From Cololabis saira (taxonomy: Eukaryota; Chordata; Actinopteri; Beloniformes; Belonidae): a stretch of 64,000 nucleotides of DNA. The DNA is taken from contig NC_084601.1 in assembly GCF_033807715.1 (NCBI RefSeq), forward strand, positions 19,672,129 through 19,736,128, written 5' to 3'. Made by a program: the position numbers and the translations under genes. The notes under the pieces are model-generated. The model ran no database searches, had not been told where the DNA came from, and saw only the letters and a list, made by a program, of their open reading frames with translations. This document shows, in pieces, positions 11,123-22,984 of the stretch; the first letter of the stretch is position 1, and every line of letters starts with the position of its first letter.

Positions 11123-12145
11123 TTAATATTTGGTACAGAAACCTTTGTTTGCAATTACAGAGATCAGACGTTTCCTGTAGTTCTTGACCAGCTTTGCACA
11201 CACTGCAGCAGGGATTTTGGCCCACTCCTCCATACAGATCTTCTCCAGATCCTTCAGGTTTCGGGCCTGTCGCTGGGCAATACGGACTTTCAGCTCCCTC
11301 CAAAGATTTTCTATTGGGTTCAGGTCTGGAGACTGGCTAGGCCACTCCAGGACCTTGAAATGCTTCTTACGGAGCCACTCCTTAGTTGCCCTGGCTGTGT
11401 GTTTCGGGTCGTTGTCATGCTGGAAGACCCAGCCACGACCCATCTTCAATGCTCTTACTGAGGGAAGGAGGTCGTTGGCCAAGATCTCGCGATACATGGC
11501 CCCATCCATCCTCCCCTCAATACGGTGCAGTCGTCCTGTCCCCTTTGCAGAAAAGCATCCCCAAAGAATGATGTTTCCACCTCCATGCTTCACGGTTGGG
11601 ATGGTGTTCTTGGGGTTGTACTCATCCATCTTCTTTCTCCAAACACGGCGAATGGAGTTTAGACCAAAAAGCTCTATTTTAGTCTCATCAGACCACATGA
11701 CCTTCTCCCATTCCTCCTCTGGATCATCCAGATGGTCATTGGCAAACTTCAGACGGGCCTTGACATGCACTGGCTTGAGCAGGGGGACCTTGCGTGCGCT
11801 GCAGGATTTTAATCCATGACGGCGTAGTGTGTTACTAATGGTTTTCTTGGAGACTGTGGTCCCAGCTCTCTTCAGGTCATTGACCAGGTCCTGCCGTGTA
11901 GTTCTGGGCTGATCCCTCACCTTCCTCATGATCATTGATGCCCCACGAGGTGAGATTTTGCATGGAGCCCCAGACCGAGGGAGATTGACCGTCATCTTGA
12001 ACTTCTTCCATTTTCTAATAATTGCGCCAACAGTTGTTGCCTTCTCACCAAGCTGCTTGCCTGTTGTCCTGTAGCCCATCCCAGCCTTGTGCAGGTCTAC
12101 AATTTTATCCCTGATGTCCTTACACAGCTCTCTGGTCTTGGCCAT
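11123..12145 (-). CDS. Intact Tc1-family transposase (340 aa)
   Basis: Full-length DDE transposase that would cut and paste Tc1 elements at TA dinucleotides in the nucleus. The N-terminal paired-like helix-turn-helix DNA-binding region covers about residues 1-115 ([20 protein letters not shown] at the start). The catalytic triad is visible: Asp153 in MWSDETK, Asp244 in [10 protein letters not shown] and Glu279 in DLNPIENLW, giving the DD34E spacing of the family. The Gly-rich box (KHGGGNI, about 187) is present. Length matches the family (about 340) with no stop or frameshift. The start is the usual MAKT. The poly(A)-tailed insertion lies about 100 bp upstream of the ATG and leaves the frame untouched. 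Whether it is expressed is unknown. Confidence 0.92.
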   Translation of the reverse strand: MAKTRELCKDIRDKIVDLHKAGMGYRTTGKQLGEKATTVGAIIRKWKKFKMTVNLPRSGAPCKISPRGASMIMRKVRDQPRTTRQDLVNDLKRAGTTVSKKTISNTLRRHGLKSCSARKVPLLKPVHVKARLKFANDHLDDPEEEWEKVMWSDETKIELFGLNSIRRVWRKKMDEYNPKNTIPTVKHGGGNIILWGCFSAKGTGRLHRIEGRMDGAMYREILANDLLPSVRALKMGRGWVFQHDNDPKHTARATKEWLRKKHFKVLEWPSQSPDLNPIENLWRELKVRIAQRQARNLKDLEKICMEEWAKIPAAVCAKLVKNYRKRLISVIANKGFCTKY

Positions 12146-12258
12146 TGTGGAGAGGTTGGAGTTTGTTTGATTGAGTGTGTGGACAGGTGTCTTTTATACA
12201 GGTAACGAGTTCAAACAGGTGCAGTTAATACAGGTAATGAGTGGAGAACAGGAGGGCT

Positions 12259-12293
<35 letters not shown>

Positions 12294-12437
12294 TTGTCTG
12301 CACACATATTATTGATTGATACCATGACGGTAGAAACCAAAAGTGTATATATGTGCATTATTACTATATGTAATATATACATATATATACGCACACATAT
12401 GCGTACACATACATAAATATACACATACAAACCCAGT

Positions 12438-12438
<1 letters not shown>

Positions 12439-12469
<31 letters not shown>

Positions 12470-12491
12470 GGGGGGGGGGGTGGGGGGGGGG
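12439..12491. repeat. Adjacent T30 and G-run
   Basis: About 30 T followed by about 22 G with one T interruption, inside the retro-insertion. Such a tract is prone to sequencing and replication slippage, and the G-run can form a quadruplex. Confidence 0.9.
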
Positions 12492-12762
12492 TGACGACAT
12501 CCACTGCCAATCCAGGAAGCAGGAACACACGGAGACACACGTCAAGCACTGGAAATCTGCAACAAAAAACCACACACAAAGCACGAAGCCGGCACGGAGC
12601 CAACCAAAACACGAACAGCAATCGACCTAAATCTTGAGATCTGATCGCAGTCTGAGCTAAGCTATCGCTACCGCTACCTAAACCCAAAAACTAGAGAGCC
12701 AGCATGCAGGTGAACAAGCCAGTGTGTATGTCTATGTGTGTGTGTGTGTATGTATATGATCA

Positions 12763-12764
<2 letters not shown>

Positions 12765-12810
<46 letters not shown>

Positions 12811-12820
12811 ACTAAATGAC

Positions 12821-12863
<43 letters not shown>
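12765..12863. repeat. Two (TG)n arrays
   Basis: (TG)n at 12765-12805 and again at 12825-12863, separated by tatgtgactaaatgacta. Confidence 0.95.
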
Positions 12864-12867
<4 letters not shown>

Positions 12868-13579
12868 AACCAAACAAAGCTCCACCTGAAGTGTATCTAT
12901 AGTGGGGGAGGGGGGGGAGCAACCCCGCCACCCGCGAGACCAGAGGCCGACAAGGAAGAGCCCGGAACCCAGGCCACCGGCAAACCCCACAGAGGGGAGA
13001 AGTAGGAGGGAGGCAACCCACCGCCTGCGAGGCCCCCCCCCCACCCGGCGGCGGCCGAGGGGGCCCGCGGGCGGGGCCCCCACGGCGCGGAAAGAAGCAG
13101 CCAGGGATCCCGCGGCGGCGGACCGCGACCCAGGCAATCCCCGGCCACCCGGTCCGGGCCGGACACGCGGCCAGGAGGCCCTCACCCTTCAGGCCAACGA
13201 CCCCCACCCGGCAGGGGGCCAGCCTGCCCGGAGAGACAGAGCCGCCCCGGCCGCCGACGCGGGCAGGCGCACCCGTCCCCCACGAAAGTGGCCCTCCAAG
13301 ACCAGAGGGGCGCCCCGCCGTAGAGGCAGCGGGGGGGACCGGAGACGGGCCCGGAGAGAGGGAACCCCCCAACAAGGCGACACCCGCGCAGGCCCGACAA
13401 CGGAGGGCCCCAGACCCAGGCATCCCATTCATTCATCCATTCACCTATCCGATACCTATACTAATAATAATATAATATACTATACATAATAATAATAATA
13501 ATACTAATAATAATACTAATAATAATAATAATAACCATCTTTGTATAATATAATATTGATAAATTATTAAGTTTTTGAT

Positions 13580-13617
13580 GTCCTGCCAATGGAGGCTCAA
13601 ATCCTCCATGGCAGGAC
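13580..13617. other. Hairpin in the retro-insertion
   Basis: GTCCTGCCAATGGAGG pairs with CCTCCATGGCAGGAC across a 7-base loop with a single bulge. It lies between the (AAT)n part and the second GC-rich block. Confidence 0.7.
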
Positions 13618-14410
13618 CCTTCCATACCGCATTCTCACCGACATACAAGACATACAATCACGCACCGTTTCCCCCTCCCCGGGGGGGTCCAGCACCGCCA
13701 GAAGGCACCCCAGGCTGCACGGCGGGCCCCGCCAGGCCCGGGTAACCCGACCCACCCGTCCGAGGCCCAGGCCGGTGAGGGAACGCGGGTGATGTGGGAC
13801 CCCCTCCCGCCCCTTGTGTTGAGTGCATGTGATTAATGCCATAAAAACAGGGAGGAGGGAGGGCCAAGTATCGATTGACACCGACCCCCCCCCCCTCCCG
13901 AACTACGTGTCCTTGTCAAGTGTATTTATAAAGTGTTGAATGTGCAGTGTCTAGTTTGCTGTTAAAACCGTGAGGCGGGGAGTGCCGGGCCACGCGGGAC
14001 AGTGCCCCCCACGACCCGGACCCCCCGCCTTTCGCCTATGTGCGTATGAATCGTGTAGGGGGGGCAAGAGGGGGAGCGGAAGCCAGGAGGCAGGACCAGC
14101 AAAGCCGGCCCTGATAAGACACCCGCGTCCCCCCACCGGCCAACAGGAGGGCTTCTTAAAGAACAACTAACAGGTCTGTGAGAGCCGGAAGTCTTACTGG
14201 TTGACAGGTGATCAAATACTTATGTCACGCAATAAAATGCAAATGAATTACTTAAAAATCATACAATGTGATTTTCTGGATTTTTTTTTTAGTTTCCATC
14301 ACTCACAGTTGAAGAGTACCTATGATAAAAATTACAGACTTCTACATGCTTTTCAAGTGGGAAAACCTGCAAAATCGGCAGTGTATCAAATACTTGTTCT
14401 CCCCACTGTA

Positions 14411-14654
14411 AGTACCTCATAGCCATCATTTTTGTCCATTGTACTTGTAGTTTTTTGTGCTGGCCCCCTTTTTTCTCTTTTGTGTATGTTTGCAGGCCGG
14501 AGCTTCGGGAGCTGTGTGCTGGCCTTCGGTTCCCCCCCTCTGATCATCACACTGATCATCCCACTGCTGCATCCACCTGCCTGCCACATTTTGGCATATT
14601 TATCGAGGAGATGAAGGCTGGCTCCTTAAACTGGGGTCACTGGGCTCAGTGTGA
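14411..14654. other. No recognised gene
   Basis: Between the Tc1 right end and a LINE tail. Frames on both strands are short and lack domains. Confidence 0.35.
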
Positions 14655-15390
14655 GAGGTACAATACAATACAACTTTATTTATAAAGCACTTTAAAAACA
14701 CCAACATGGTCCAAAGTGCTGGACAGGCAAATGAAAGACAACACACCATAAGGCACAGGGAACATAAATAAAACAATCATGATAAGTTAAGAGAATAAAA
14801 AGGATAAAATAGAAGATAAAATAATAAAATACTAATAAAAGGATAAAATAAGCACAACTGTCTTGCTAAGTGTTAAAAGCCAAGGAGAAAAGGTGGGTTT
14901 TAAGAAGAGATTTAAAAACAGACAGAGAGGAGGCCTGTTTTATTTGCTGAGGCAGGTTGTTCCAAAGTTTTGGAGCTGCAACAGTGAAGGCGCGGTCCCC
15001 TCTGAGCTTTCTATTAGTTTTAGGCTCTCTCAGGAGCAGCTGATCAGCTGACCTGAGAGAGCGACTGGGGGAATAAGGGTGTAGGAGCTCAGAGAGGTAC
15101 GGCGGGGCAAGACCATTCAAGGATTTAAAAGCAAATAAAATAATTTTAAAATGAATCCAAGACTGTATGGGCAGCCAGTGGAGGGAAGCTAAAATGGGGG
15201 AAATGTGCTCAACTTTGCGAGTGCCAGTTAAAAGGCGTGCTGCAGCACTTTGGACCATCTGGAGACGGGAGATGGAAGAAGCACTAACCCCCACATAAAG
15301 GGTGTTGCAGTAGTCCAGTCTAGTGGTGACAAAGGCATGTATTACTATTTCAAGCTGCCGTCTTGAAAGAATTGGCTTTATTTTAGCCAG
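14655..15390 (-). mobile_element. L2/Rex1-like LINE 3' end with RT C-terminus
   Basis: The minus-strand frame 15294-14866 gives QMVQSAAARLLTGTRKVEHI, LASLHWLPI and PKLWNNLPQQI, the C-terminal region of fish L2/Rex1-type LINE proteins. The 3' tail (acaactttatttataaagcac near 14668) follows on the left. Catalytic motifs are absent, so it is a 5'-truncated copy. Confidence 0.8.
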
Positions 15391-16273
15391 CTAGGTACAG
15401 GTACTAGGTGCAGCCAGGTACTTCCAGGTGCTTCTGGATGATGCCTATGGAGCCCTCTAGGGCAGTGATTCTTAACCATAGGGCCGCGGCCCACACTTGG
15501 GCCGCGAGCGCCATCTAGTGGGCCGCCAAAAGAAATTCAGTTTTGTACGTGTGGGCCGCGAGGGCCGCGGGACTGCATAGCAACTCCCAACCAAATGAGG
15601 AGAAGAAGACACTCAGCTAGCTGTACGTGTAATAGTAAGAGAAATGGTGTGTCTTTACAGAGAAAATCCTTCATTTTGCACAGAGTAGGTTTAGATCCGC
15701 CAGGATCAGGGATCGATTAATTGGGTCTGCGCCCAGAGCGAGCAAGCGCAGCGTCATCATTTATCCCGGCGCGTCCCCGCGGCCGGGGAGGTCGGCTGAG
15801 GCTGCCGCTCGGGCGGTGGGCTCCGTCGTTACTGCTGAAGGATGGTAGATGTAGATGCGTGGGCTGTCGTGTCTGCTGGACTGGACTGTTCGGGCTTTCG
15901 AAAAAGCATCGGAAAGTAACTGCTGCAGCGCGACCAGAGAGCTGCGGTGCGGGCTGTGCCCGTCGCAGCTGATCAGGCTCGGATGAACCCGACACACTGA
16001 GTCCTGACAACTTATTAATGTAAATAACTTAAAGTAAAATCAAACTAAGTTTTGTCCTCGCTGTATTTTTAAATATGCAACCCGGAATGGACAAATTCAT
16101 CCTGTTCAGTCTTCCCACTGGGACAAAACCAGTGTCTCATACGTTCAGAGACCGTGGTGCGAAAGTGCGAAAGTGAAACGCCACTGAAACAAAACACAAA
16201 GTTTTTCATCAAACATATCCACTCAAGTCTGAACTGAAGTCACAGAAAATAAACTGACCATCTTAAAACACCC

Positions 16274-16378
16274 ATGTTTGGGTCCAGATACAGCTGTGAA
16301 GCAGCTTTCTCCACAGTGAACATAATTAAAACTAAATATCGTTTCAGGCTCATCAATGAGCACCTCCACATGCATTGA
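16274..16378 (+). pseudogene. hAT transposase C-terminal remnant
   Basis: A 34-codon frame with CEAAFSTVNIIKTKYRFRL, the dimerisation-region signature of hAT transposases (CExxFSxMxxIKxxxRxxL). It stops prematurely just after the conserved HLH stretch. No catalytic part remains. Confidence 0.75.
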
Positions 16379-16689
16379 GAACCTGAACCTTAAATTGTTA
16401 AGATGTGTTTATATTAATTTAGTATAAAAATGTGTTGAGACAATTAACAAAGAAAAGGGGAAATTCAAACTGCTGGTAGAGAAATAAAATAAGATAGCAT
16501 TTGAAAAATAAAATAAAATCTACTTTATTTTTAAGAGAAAAAAATATGTTCAATTCAAGTTAAACATGTTAATTGGCAAATATGTACTTTTTTTAATATA
16601 ACAGTCAGATGCAGATGTTGATACAACTATGAGGCTACTTGAATATATATACACACACACACACACATACACACATACACACATACACA

Positions 16690-16937
<248 letters not shown>

Positions 16938-17488
16938 GATGTTCTGGACCTTCGCTTGAGTAAATTTTCTCTAAATGGACCTCTTAAAGTTGAATACCCC
17001 TGCTATACAGTGTTTATATTTAATGGGCCCCGGGCCACTCTGTACTGAAAAAATTGGGCCCCAAGGTCAGAAAGGTTAAGAACCCCTGCTCTAGGGAATA
17101 CGTTGGAGAAGAAAAAATAAGGGAACTTTAGTTCTAGTTAGGTTTTATTGCAAAATATTTGCGTAATTTCACAAAACATTTGCGAGAACGCATTTTGTCC
17201 AAAACACCCTTTGCGCATCACTGCCTGTTTGACCAGGAGGCTGCTATACTCTGGCCCGCAGTCATGGAGGACCTTGAAGGTTTTCTACAGTCAAAAGATG
17301 GGTCAGAGGAGGATATCATGATTCTTGCAGCTGAAGGCTTATGAAGTCAACCAAAGCAGCCAAACTTGAGAAGCCCTTGTACCGACCAAGCCCCTTGTCA
17401 CGGACGCTTGTCCCCTTGTCCCCCCTTGTCACTCTGAATTATGAACTCCGTGCCTAACCTTAAGCACTGACATAATGGCTTTACAGGA

Positions 17489-17565
17489 CGGCAGTGGCTC
17501 AGGTGGTAAAGCGGGTCGTCCAATGATTGAAGGATTGGCGGTTTGAACCCCACTCATAAATCTGT
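17489..17565 (+). repeat. tRNA-derived SINE head
   Basis: Pol III box A (TGGCTCAGGTGG, 17495-17506) and box B (GGTTTGAACCC, 17540-17550) are spaced as in a tRNA. A clean acceptor-stem pairing is lacking, so a SINE head is more likely than a working tRNA gene. Confidence 0.5.
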
Positions 17566-17689
17566 TTGTGCCTTCCTGTACATCCCAAGCCACTGCCACC
17601 ACAGTTTGAAGTGGTGCTGCTGCAGGTACATCCCATGATGTCCCATAAAGGCTGAGTTCAAGAGCCAGTCCTGCAAGGGATGAGCAGAG

Positions 17690-17910
17690 TCTCCAAGAAT
17701 GTAATAGCCAGCAGTCACCACACCAATATTCCTGATCTGAGCTGGCTAACTCCCAAAGTGTGGGCAGTCTGAGAACCGTACCGTCATGCAAGCTTCCTGG
17801 CAGTCCAGTAAACACATTCCAGAACAGCCCCTTTCCATCGACAACACCTGAAAGAACCATGGAATGCCATCGTTTATGGTTAAAATAGTCCGTATGATAA
17901 TAAAGCACAC
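17690..17910 (-). pseudogene. PIF/Harbinger transposase fragment
   Basis: The minus-strand frame reads DYFNHKRWHSMVLSGVVDGK, then GLFWNVFTGLPGSLHDGTVL, the central part of Harbinger-type nucleases (HARB1-like). The last Asp of SLHD is one of the catalytic acids. The similarity stops near LWELASSD. It is a broken fragment flanked by other repeats. Confidence 0.7.
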
Positions 17911-17939
17911 CATCGCCTCAATGTCCTCCGTTGTTGTCG

Positions 17940-19999
17940 TCACATACGTGACCCGAGTTGTCGCCTAAAAAGACGTCACTGGCGTTACGGGCCACCTTGC
18001 CATGAAGGCCCCATCCACAGTGAGATGGGAACATATGATGGTTGGGAACTAGTAGAGGCGAGTAGAGTCGAGACGAAAACTAATAGGAAAGGGGCCGCCT
18101 CAATGACGGTGTTCCCCTCCAATCCTCAGTTTGCAGTTTCTGTGTGAGTATGCAGGGGTTGTTTAATTAGATGTGTGGCAGTAGGTGGCCACGCGAGCCA
18201 ACAGACCTCCCATCAGAAAACCGATCACACTTTAATTCCGACTGATAGACTGACTGGCATCCTGATTTACCGTGCATTTCCCCCTCATTGCCCATTTGAA
18301 CCCTATTCCACAGCTGTTTTAGATTGGGTAGGAAATGTTGCCCTCAGGTGTAATAAAATTGCTCTCATTTAGAAATTGACTGAAAGAATACATTTTGGAA
18401 TGTAGAAATAATCTTTGTTGGCTTTGTGTAAGATTGGTTTCATACCGTGATGGATTTTAAATGCCCTGCACTCCTTAACGAAGCATGCATATGCAACGAG
18501 GGCAGCGAAACATGTTTTCCCATAATGAGAAGCAGAAGAGCGCTGTGGAGAAATAGCCTATAGAGATGAGAAAGAGGTCTGGCGATGGTGGCGGGGGGGT
18601 CCTTCAATAACTCAGGAACCATTGAATGGCTGACTCCGGTCTTAAGGAGGTTTCATTTTCACAGCGGCCTCCTGACAAATAGCTATAAATCCCTCCAAAT
18701 GCCAGCAGTAATTACACCTGTGATCTGAGACAAGCTCTGAAATGAAAGAAAGCTGGTCTTGATTGTTAGCTGTCACCCTTTCTCTGGTCACACATTCTGA
18801 CTGTCCTCTATGTCACAAGCGCCATGAAACCTATTGAACTCTTCTGAGGAATCGTTGGCAGTTGCATCAAAACAATTGCTCCCCGGATATCCAGTTTGTG
18901 TGTGTTGCAATCAGGGATAGCTCTCAGCATGGTGTCCTTGTATGAGCCACCCCCTGCTGCACTGTCATAATTAATAGGAAGGAGGGAAAATAACAGCAGG
19001 TGGTTCTGGTTCTGACACGCATAAACACACATAAACACGAGGCACTCATGCACACAGGAAAACAAGGTGCGGCAGTGTCATGTGGCTTTGGAAAGTGGTA
19101 AAGGCTAAGAGGTTAACTGGATCATAAACTTTATTCCAGGCTACTATCAAAGTGCAAGACAAATATTGTACTGTCAAAGATTAAGGTGTGCGTGTGTGTA
19201 TTGCTATGAAGGTCACATTTGTTTGTATTTCTGTGCTGCACAGACAATTTATATCTCCAGTGTTACTTTGCAGAAACTCTTCATTCTGGAGCTGTTTAGA
19301 CCAATTCTCTTGGGTTCACCTTTACACTCAGTTTGCCAAGATTAACTTGCGATGCATGGGGGGCCTGGGTAGTTATTTATGCTTTATCAGCAGCCTCTGC
19401 GAACATACTTTTTCCGACCTGCATAAGGTTCTGATACTTGTCATCCATAGCTGAACTGCACTTTCCACAGTATGCTGGAGGCGTCCTCTGTCAAGTGTTA
19501 TAAACCAACTCCGCCACCTGAGTCACGCAGCACATTCAATGAGATAGCTCTGAAGGGCCCTTAAGGGACAAGTATTACCAGCGTAAAGGAAGACGCCGCT
19601 GCAACACTGCAAACATGTGCTTTCTGGTGATTTTGTTAGTGCACTGTTGACTCTCTGGAAGACTAATTCAACCATGTGAGATGACAGATAGCTTTTGCTT
19701 GTCATTTTTAAAAGTGGCTCAGTGGGCTTTAAGTCTGTGTGCTTATGACTTCAGTGAGTTATTCTTTTAACAAATAAACAAATAAATAAATCTGAATGTG
19801 GTTCCAATTAGGGATGTGGTGTTGTGTTAAACTAAATCTCCAACACCTTAAAATCCAATTAAATCAATCTACAGTAGGATGGATTTGATTGGGTTCCCCC
19901 AAGATGTGAAAGAACAAATATAGGTCTGCCAATATCTATGAAATTCAATGTAGTTTTAGCCGAATAAAGGTCTGTGTAGTTTATAAAAAAATATGTATT
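17940..19999. other. Intergenic, no recognised gene
   Basis: 18040-18100 contains a short stretch (gagtagagtcgagacg) like the body of the ccttttcc-type MITEs. The rest has no element ends and only short frames. 18430-18720 is less repetitive than its surroundings and could be unique or regulatory sequence, but nothing in it proves this. Confidence 0.4.
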
Positions 20000-20430
20000 T
20001 ATCCCTGTAGGGAAATTAATTGTTGCAGTAGTGATGATTTATAGTTTTTTCAAAGAGTCATTGTAGAGTTTTGTAGCTGTGGGCAGGAACCATCTTCTGT
20101 AGCGGTTTGTGTTGCAACGGATCTGAAGAAGCCTCTGACTGAAGAATCAGTGTTGTGAAGAGGATGCCCACGGTTGTCCATGATCTTCTTCACTTTCATC
20201 TCCAAAGGCTGCAGAAATGTCCCCAGAACAGAGGCAGCCTTCTTCTATTCTATCAGTTTGTTCAGTTTCTGTAAGTCACTGGCTCTGATGCTGCTCCCTA
20301 AAACATGACTGCAGATGTGAATCCTTTCTCCATGACAGACTTATAGAAGATATACAACATCTTGCTGCAAACACAGAAGGACCTGAGATTCCTTAAAAAA
20401 TAAATTCTGCTCTTCCTTTTCTTATAAACA
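20000..20430. repeat. Common teleost interspersed repeat fragment
   Basis: Words such as ccctgtagggaaattaattg, agtgttgtgaagaggatg and ataaacagcatcaggatg are recognised as recurring in fish genomes. Class not determined. No coding function. Confidence 0.4.
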
Positions 20431-20464
20431 GCATCAGGATGTGTCTGTGTTGTATTATTATAAG

Positions 20465-20945
20465 CAAAGGCCCTATTGTATGTAGGAATTGTTCTCATTC
20501 TTGTTTTTATTTTTCCGACGAAATGAGGGCCTTTTTGCCCCCCCCCCAAACTGGTTTGTATTAATGGGCGTGGCCTAATGGCTCAACAGCGCTCCCTAGA
20601 AAACTTGGTGCCTCAAGCCCCACAATACGGTTTGACGTACATGCACGAAAATCGGTACACACTTGTATTATGTCGCAACTTAAAGAAAAGTCTCTTGGCG
20701 CCATGGCCGAAACCGAACAGGAAGTCGGCCATTTTGAATTAATCGTGTAATTTTGGCGCAATGTATGCCATTTCTTCGGCCGCTTCTTCGCCTGAACCGT
20801 AACGTTCACCCAGGTGTGTTATACATCAAAATGTGCGTCTCAATCCTGCGACGTCGCGCATTACTTTTCTCAGTCAAAAGCGTTACTGTGGCGATGATGC
20901 CAAAAAGCACGCCCCCCCTTCATCTGATTGAAGGGGAAAAGCCTA
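20465..20945 (+). repeat. Interspersed repeat family X, copy 1
   Basis: Shares with 35325-35812 the block aatgggcgtggcctaatggc, the phrase cctcaagccccacaatacgg and the lead-in gaggg(c)ctttttgcccccc. The two copies diverge downstream. No clear terminal repeats and no coding sequence. Confidence 0.6.
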
Positions 20946-20949
20946 GTTA

Positions 20950-22390
20950 ATGCAATAAATGTCTGAGTTCTTGAAAGATGTGAAATGATAACTGAGAAAA
21001 GAAAATACCGCATGTTACATTTAAAGTAAGACAGATTTTCTTTTAAATCATGATCAACTTTAACACAACACTATTTCTTTTCTGGCTCTCTGTGTAGGCG
21101 TCTAATGTCTCCACAAGTTTTCCATCAAGCTGAGGGTTTTGATATGAGCCTCGCCATGACAGGAAACACTGGATAGGAGGAGGACTAGACATAAATCAGG
21201 AGGTAATGGCCACGTCTTACCAATTACTTCACCTTTAGGAATTCAAGCTTTGCGTTTAGATTTCATTTTTGCCTATTCTGACTTCTCAACAAAAACATTT
21301 ACTGAAGCCTAATTCTATCTTAGAAGTAAATACAGTAGAAGAAAAAAAGAAGTCTGGACTTTAAACCTATATTTATCACAGAACTGCACGTGATTATATT
21401 TCTGTACGAAGGTCAAGTAACAAAAATTTGTTTCTACCTATATTTTCATGTGTTCCCCCTTAAGGACACAGTGAGCTGTAAACGAAAGAGTGCATTATAA
21501 TTACATATTCAAAGGCCACAACACTGGATAAATTAAGCAACATTATTTATAAATGTTTACAACTTTAATAAGAAGATTTCCAATAATGTGAAATTGAAAT
21601 GTAAAATGTGTTCGAATGGCAAAGAAATGGCTTGGGAATCCCTGTTGCATTGTGGGGCATGACCGTATTGGAATAGTGACAGATATGGAAACTAAACAAC
21701 AAGTTGTGATAAGATGACACAAGATACTAAAAGATAAAGAAAATGAGACAGATAGCAGGGGAGTAACAAATCAGTTTACTTATTTGGGTCGGATTAAGTT
21801 TTTAAATAGCTTAGATCCATATGAGATCCCAAAGAATTCACCTCTGCGGAGACACCATGTGTGCTTTTCTTTTTAACCTTGTTTGCAGTTTGAGTGTATA
21901 TATAGCTGAGCAGTTCCATAGTTACAGATCTCTCGAGTCACATGTGCAATTTCCAAATGGATGGCTGTAGGAAACCTTCAAGCTGGCAAGCTCTTATAAC
22001 ACAGCGTGATGGCCCATCTTTGGCTTCCTGCCTGGTCAGGATTTCTCCCAGTAGGGGACTAGTGAGTCATTAGAGAGTTGTTTTCCACACCTTGGAGATT
22101 GAAGTGGTTGAAGCTATGAAGCCAGCTTCTGACAAGGCTGGGGGGGGTTCTTTGGGAGATTGCTGTCTATAAATTGGATTCCACAGGTTGTTAGTATTTT
22201 TTGCCACAGAAAAAGAAATGATGTGATCTGTACAGAAAAACTGCAGTCAGTTAAATATAACTTGGACCAAGCAGGAGCTGCACCTGTGATGCCCTCGTGC
22301 TGTTCAAGATGGCATGAAAGAATGGCATCGTCAACCTTATAAAGAGGAGCAGTTAAATCCTTAAGCTGTGAAATGGCAGAGTTACCTGAA
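20950..22390. other. Intergenic, no recognised gene
   Basis: No reading frame with a recognisable domain and no element termini found. Confidence 0.4.
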
Positions 22391-22394
22391 TCAA

Positions 22395-22610
22395 CAGTTA
22401 AAATAAGATAATTAAAACTCTTAAAAGATCTGTTTCACTACTGCGGTGAGGCTTAAAACCAGATCGAAATTTTTCACAAATACCAAACTCCTCTGAAAAG
22501 TTTTGAGTAGGTTAAGAACAACTCTCTCCAAGACTTTAGATAAAAAGGGCAGTTCAGATATGGGATGAAAATTGGAGAAAACTGAAAGGTCTGGGTTGCT
22601 CTGAAGAAGT
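22395..22610 (-). mobile_element. L2/Rex1-like LINE RT fragment
   Basis: The minus strand reads NFHPISELPFLSKVLERVVL before frame and stop defects. This corresponds to the NYRPIS...LSKVLEKVV block upstream of the catalytic motifs in fish L2/Rex1 reverse transcriptases. The following sequence (FDLVLSL in place of FQSGFKP) shows frameshift decay. Confidence 0.65.
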
Positions 22611-22753
22611 AGGGCTCATTTGGTTCCTTCCTCGCTGCTCTTCAATAGAGAATCGACTGTTGCATCTACTTTCAATATGCTGCCGCACAAGTTGCTGCCA
22701 TCGAGTCAGAAACAATGTTCAAGTTTTGGAAGTAACTTCTTAGGTTACATTAT

Positions 22754-22880
<127 letters not shown>

Positions 22881-22899
22881 AAAAATGCATTTCTGGGAT

Positions 22900-22978
22900 A
22901 GGGTCCAGCAGACTCCCATGACCCTGCAAAGGATAAAACGGGTATAGAAAATGGATGGATGGATGGATGGATGGATAA
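22900..22978. repeat. Repeat tail with (GGAT)n
   Basis: The phrase gggatagggtccagcagact then (atgg)6 at 22950-22976 is the usual 3' end of a fish SINE/LINE tail. A related piece in the opposite orientation lies at about 24380-24510 (tccatccatccataatctat, then ggtctttta). Confidence 0.5.
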
Positions 22979-22984
22979 TGCATT

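Larger units (their letters stand above)
12247..14157 (-). mobile_element. 1.9-kb poly(A)-tailed GC-rich retro-insertion
   Basis: The segment is flanked by a duplication of AACAGGAGGGCTTCTT (12247-12262 and 14142-14157) and begins on the plus strand with about 30 T (12261-12290), i.e. a poly(A) tail read on the minus strand. Those are the signs of LINE-type target-primed reverse transcription. The insert holds an internal T30/G22 run, long (TG)n, a very GC-rich block at 12900-13430, an AT-rich (AAT)n part at 13460-13560, a hairpin at 13580-13617 and a second GC-rich block. I recognise no protein; frames in the GC-rich block are open on both strands, as composition predicts. Confidence 0.75.
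10986..14408 (-). mobile_element. Tc1 transposon, left end truncated, split by an insertion
   Basis: The right terminus is complete: ...cttgttctccccactg followed by TA (14409-14410). Its inner part (tcacagttgaagagtacc) pairs with the left side (ggtactcttcaactgtga at about 10997). The outermost 80 or so bases of the left inverted repeat are missing, and the element abuts LINE sequence directly. An intact transposase frame lies at 11123-12145. A 1.9-kb insertion (12263-14141) separates the start codon from the right inverted repeat. Without the insertion the element would be about 1.5 kb, a normal Tc1 size. With one end lost it should be immobile in cis. Confidence 0.85.

Noticed and set aside
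11184..11819. A 211-codon plus-strand frame
   Set aside because: It is the antisense shadow of the Tc1 transposase.
12812..13489. Frames of 195 and 206 codons in the GC-rich block
   Set aside because: Both strands are open at once, the products are Pro/Arg/Gly-rich without domains, and the block lies inside a retro-inserted non-coding unit.
17489..17565. A tRNA gene
   Set aside because: Box A and box B are present, but the acceptor and anticodon stems do not pair cleanly, and the setting is repeat debris. Annotated as a SINE head instead.
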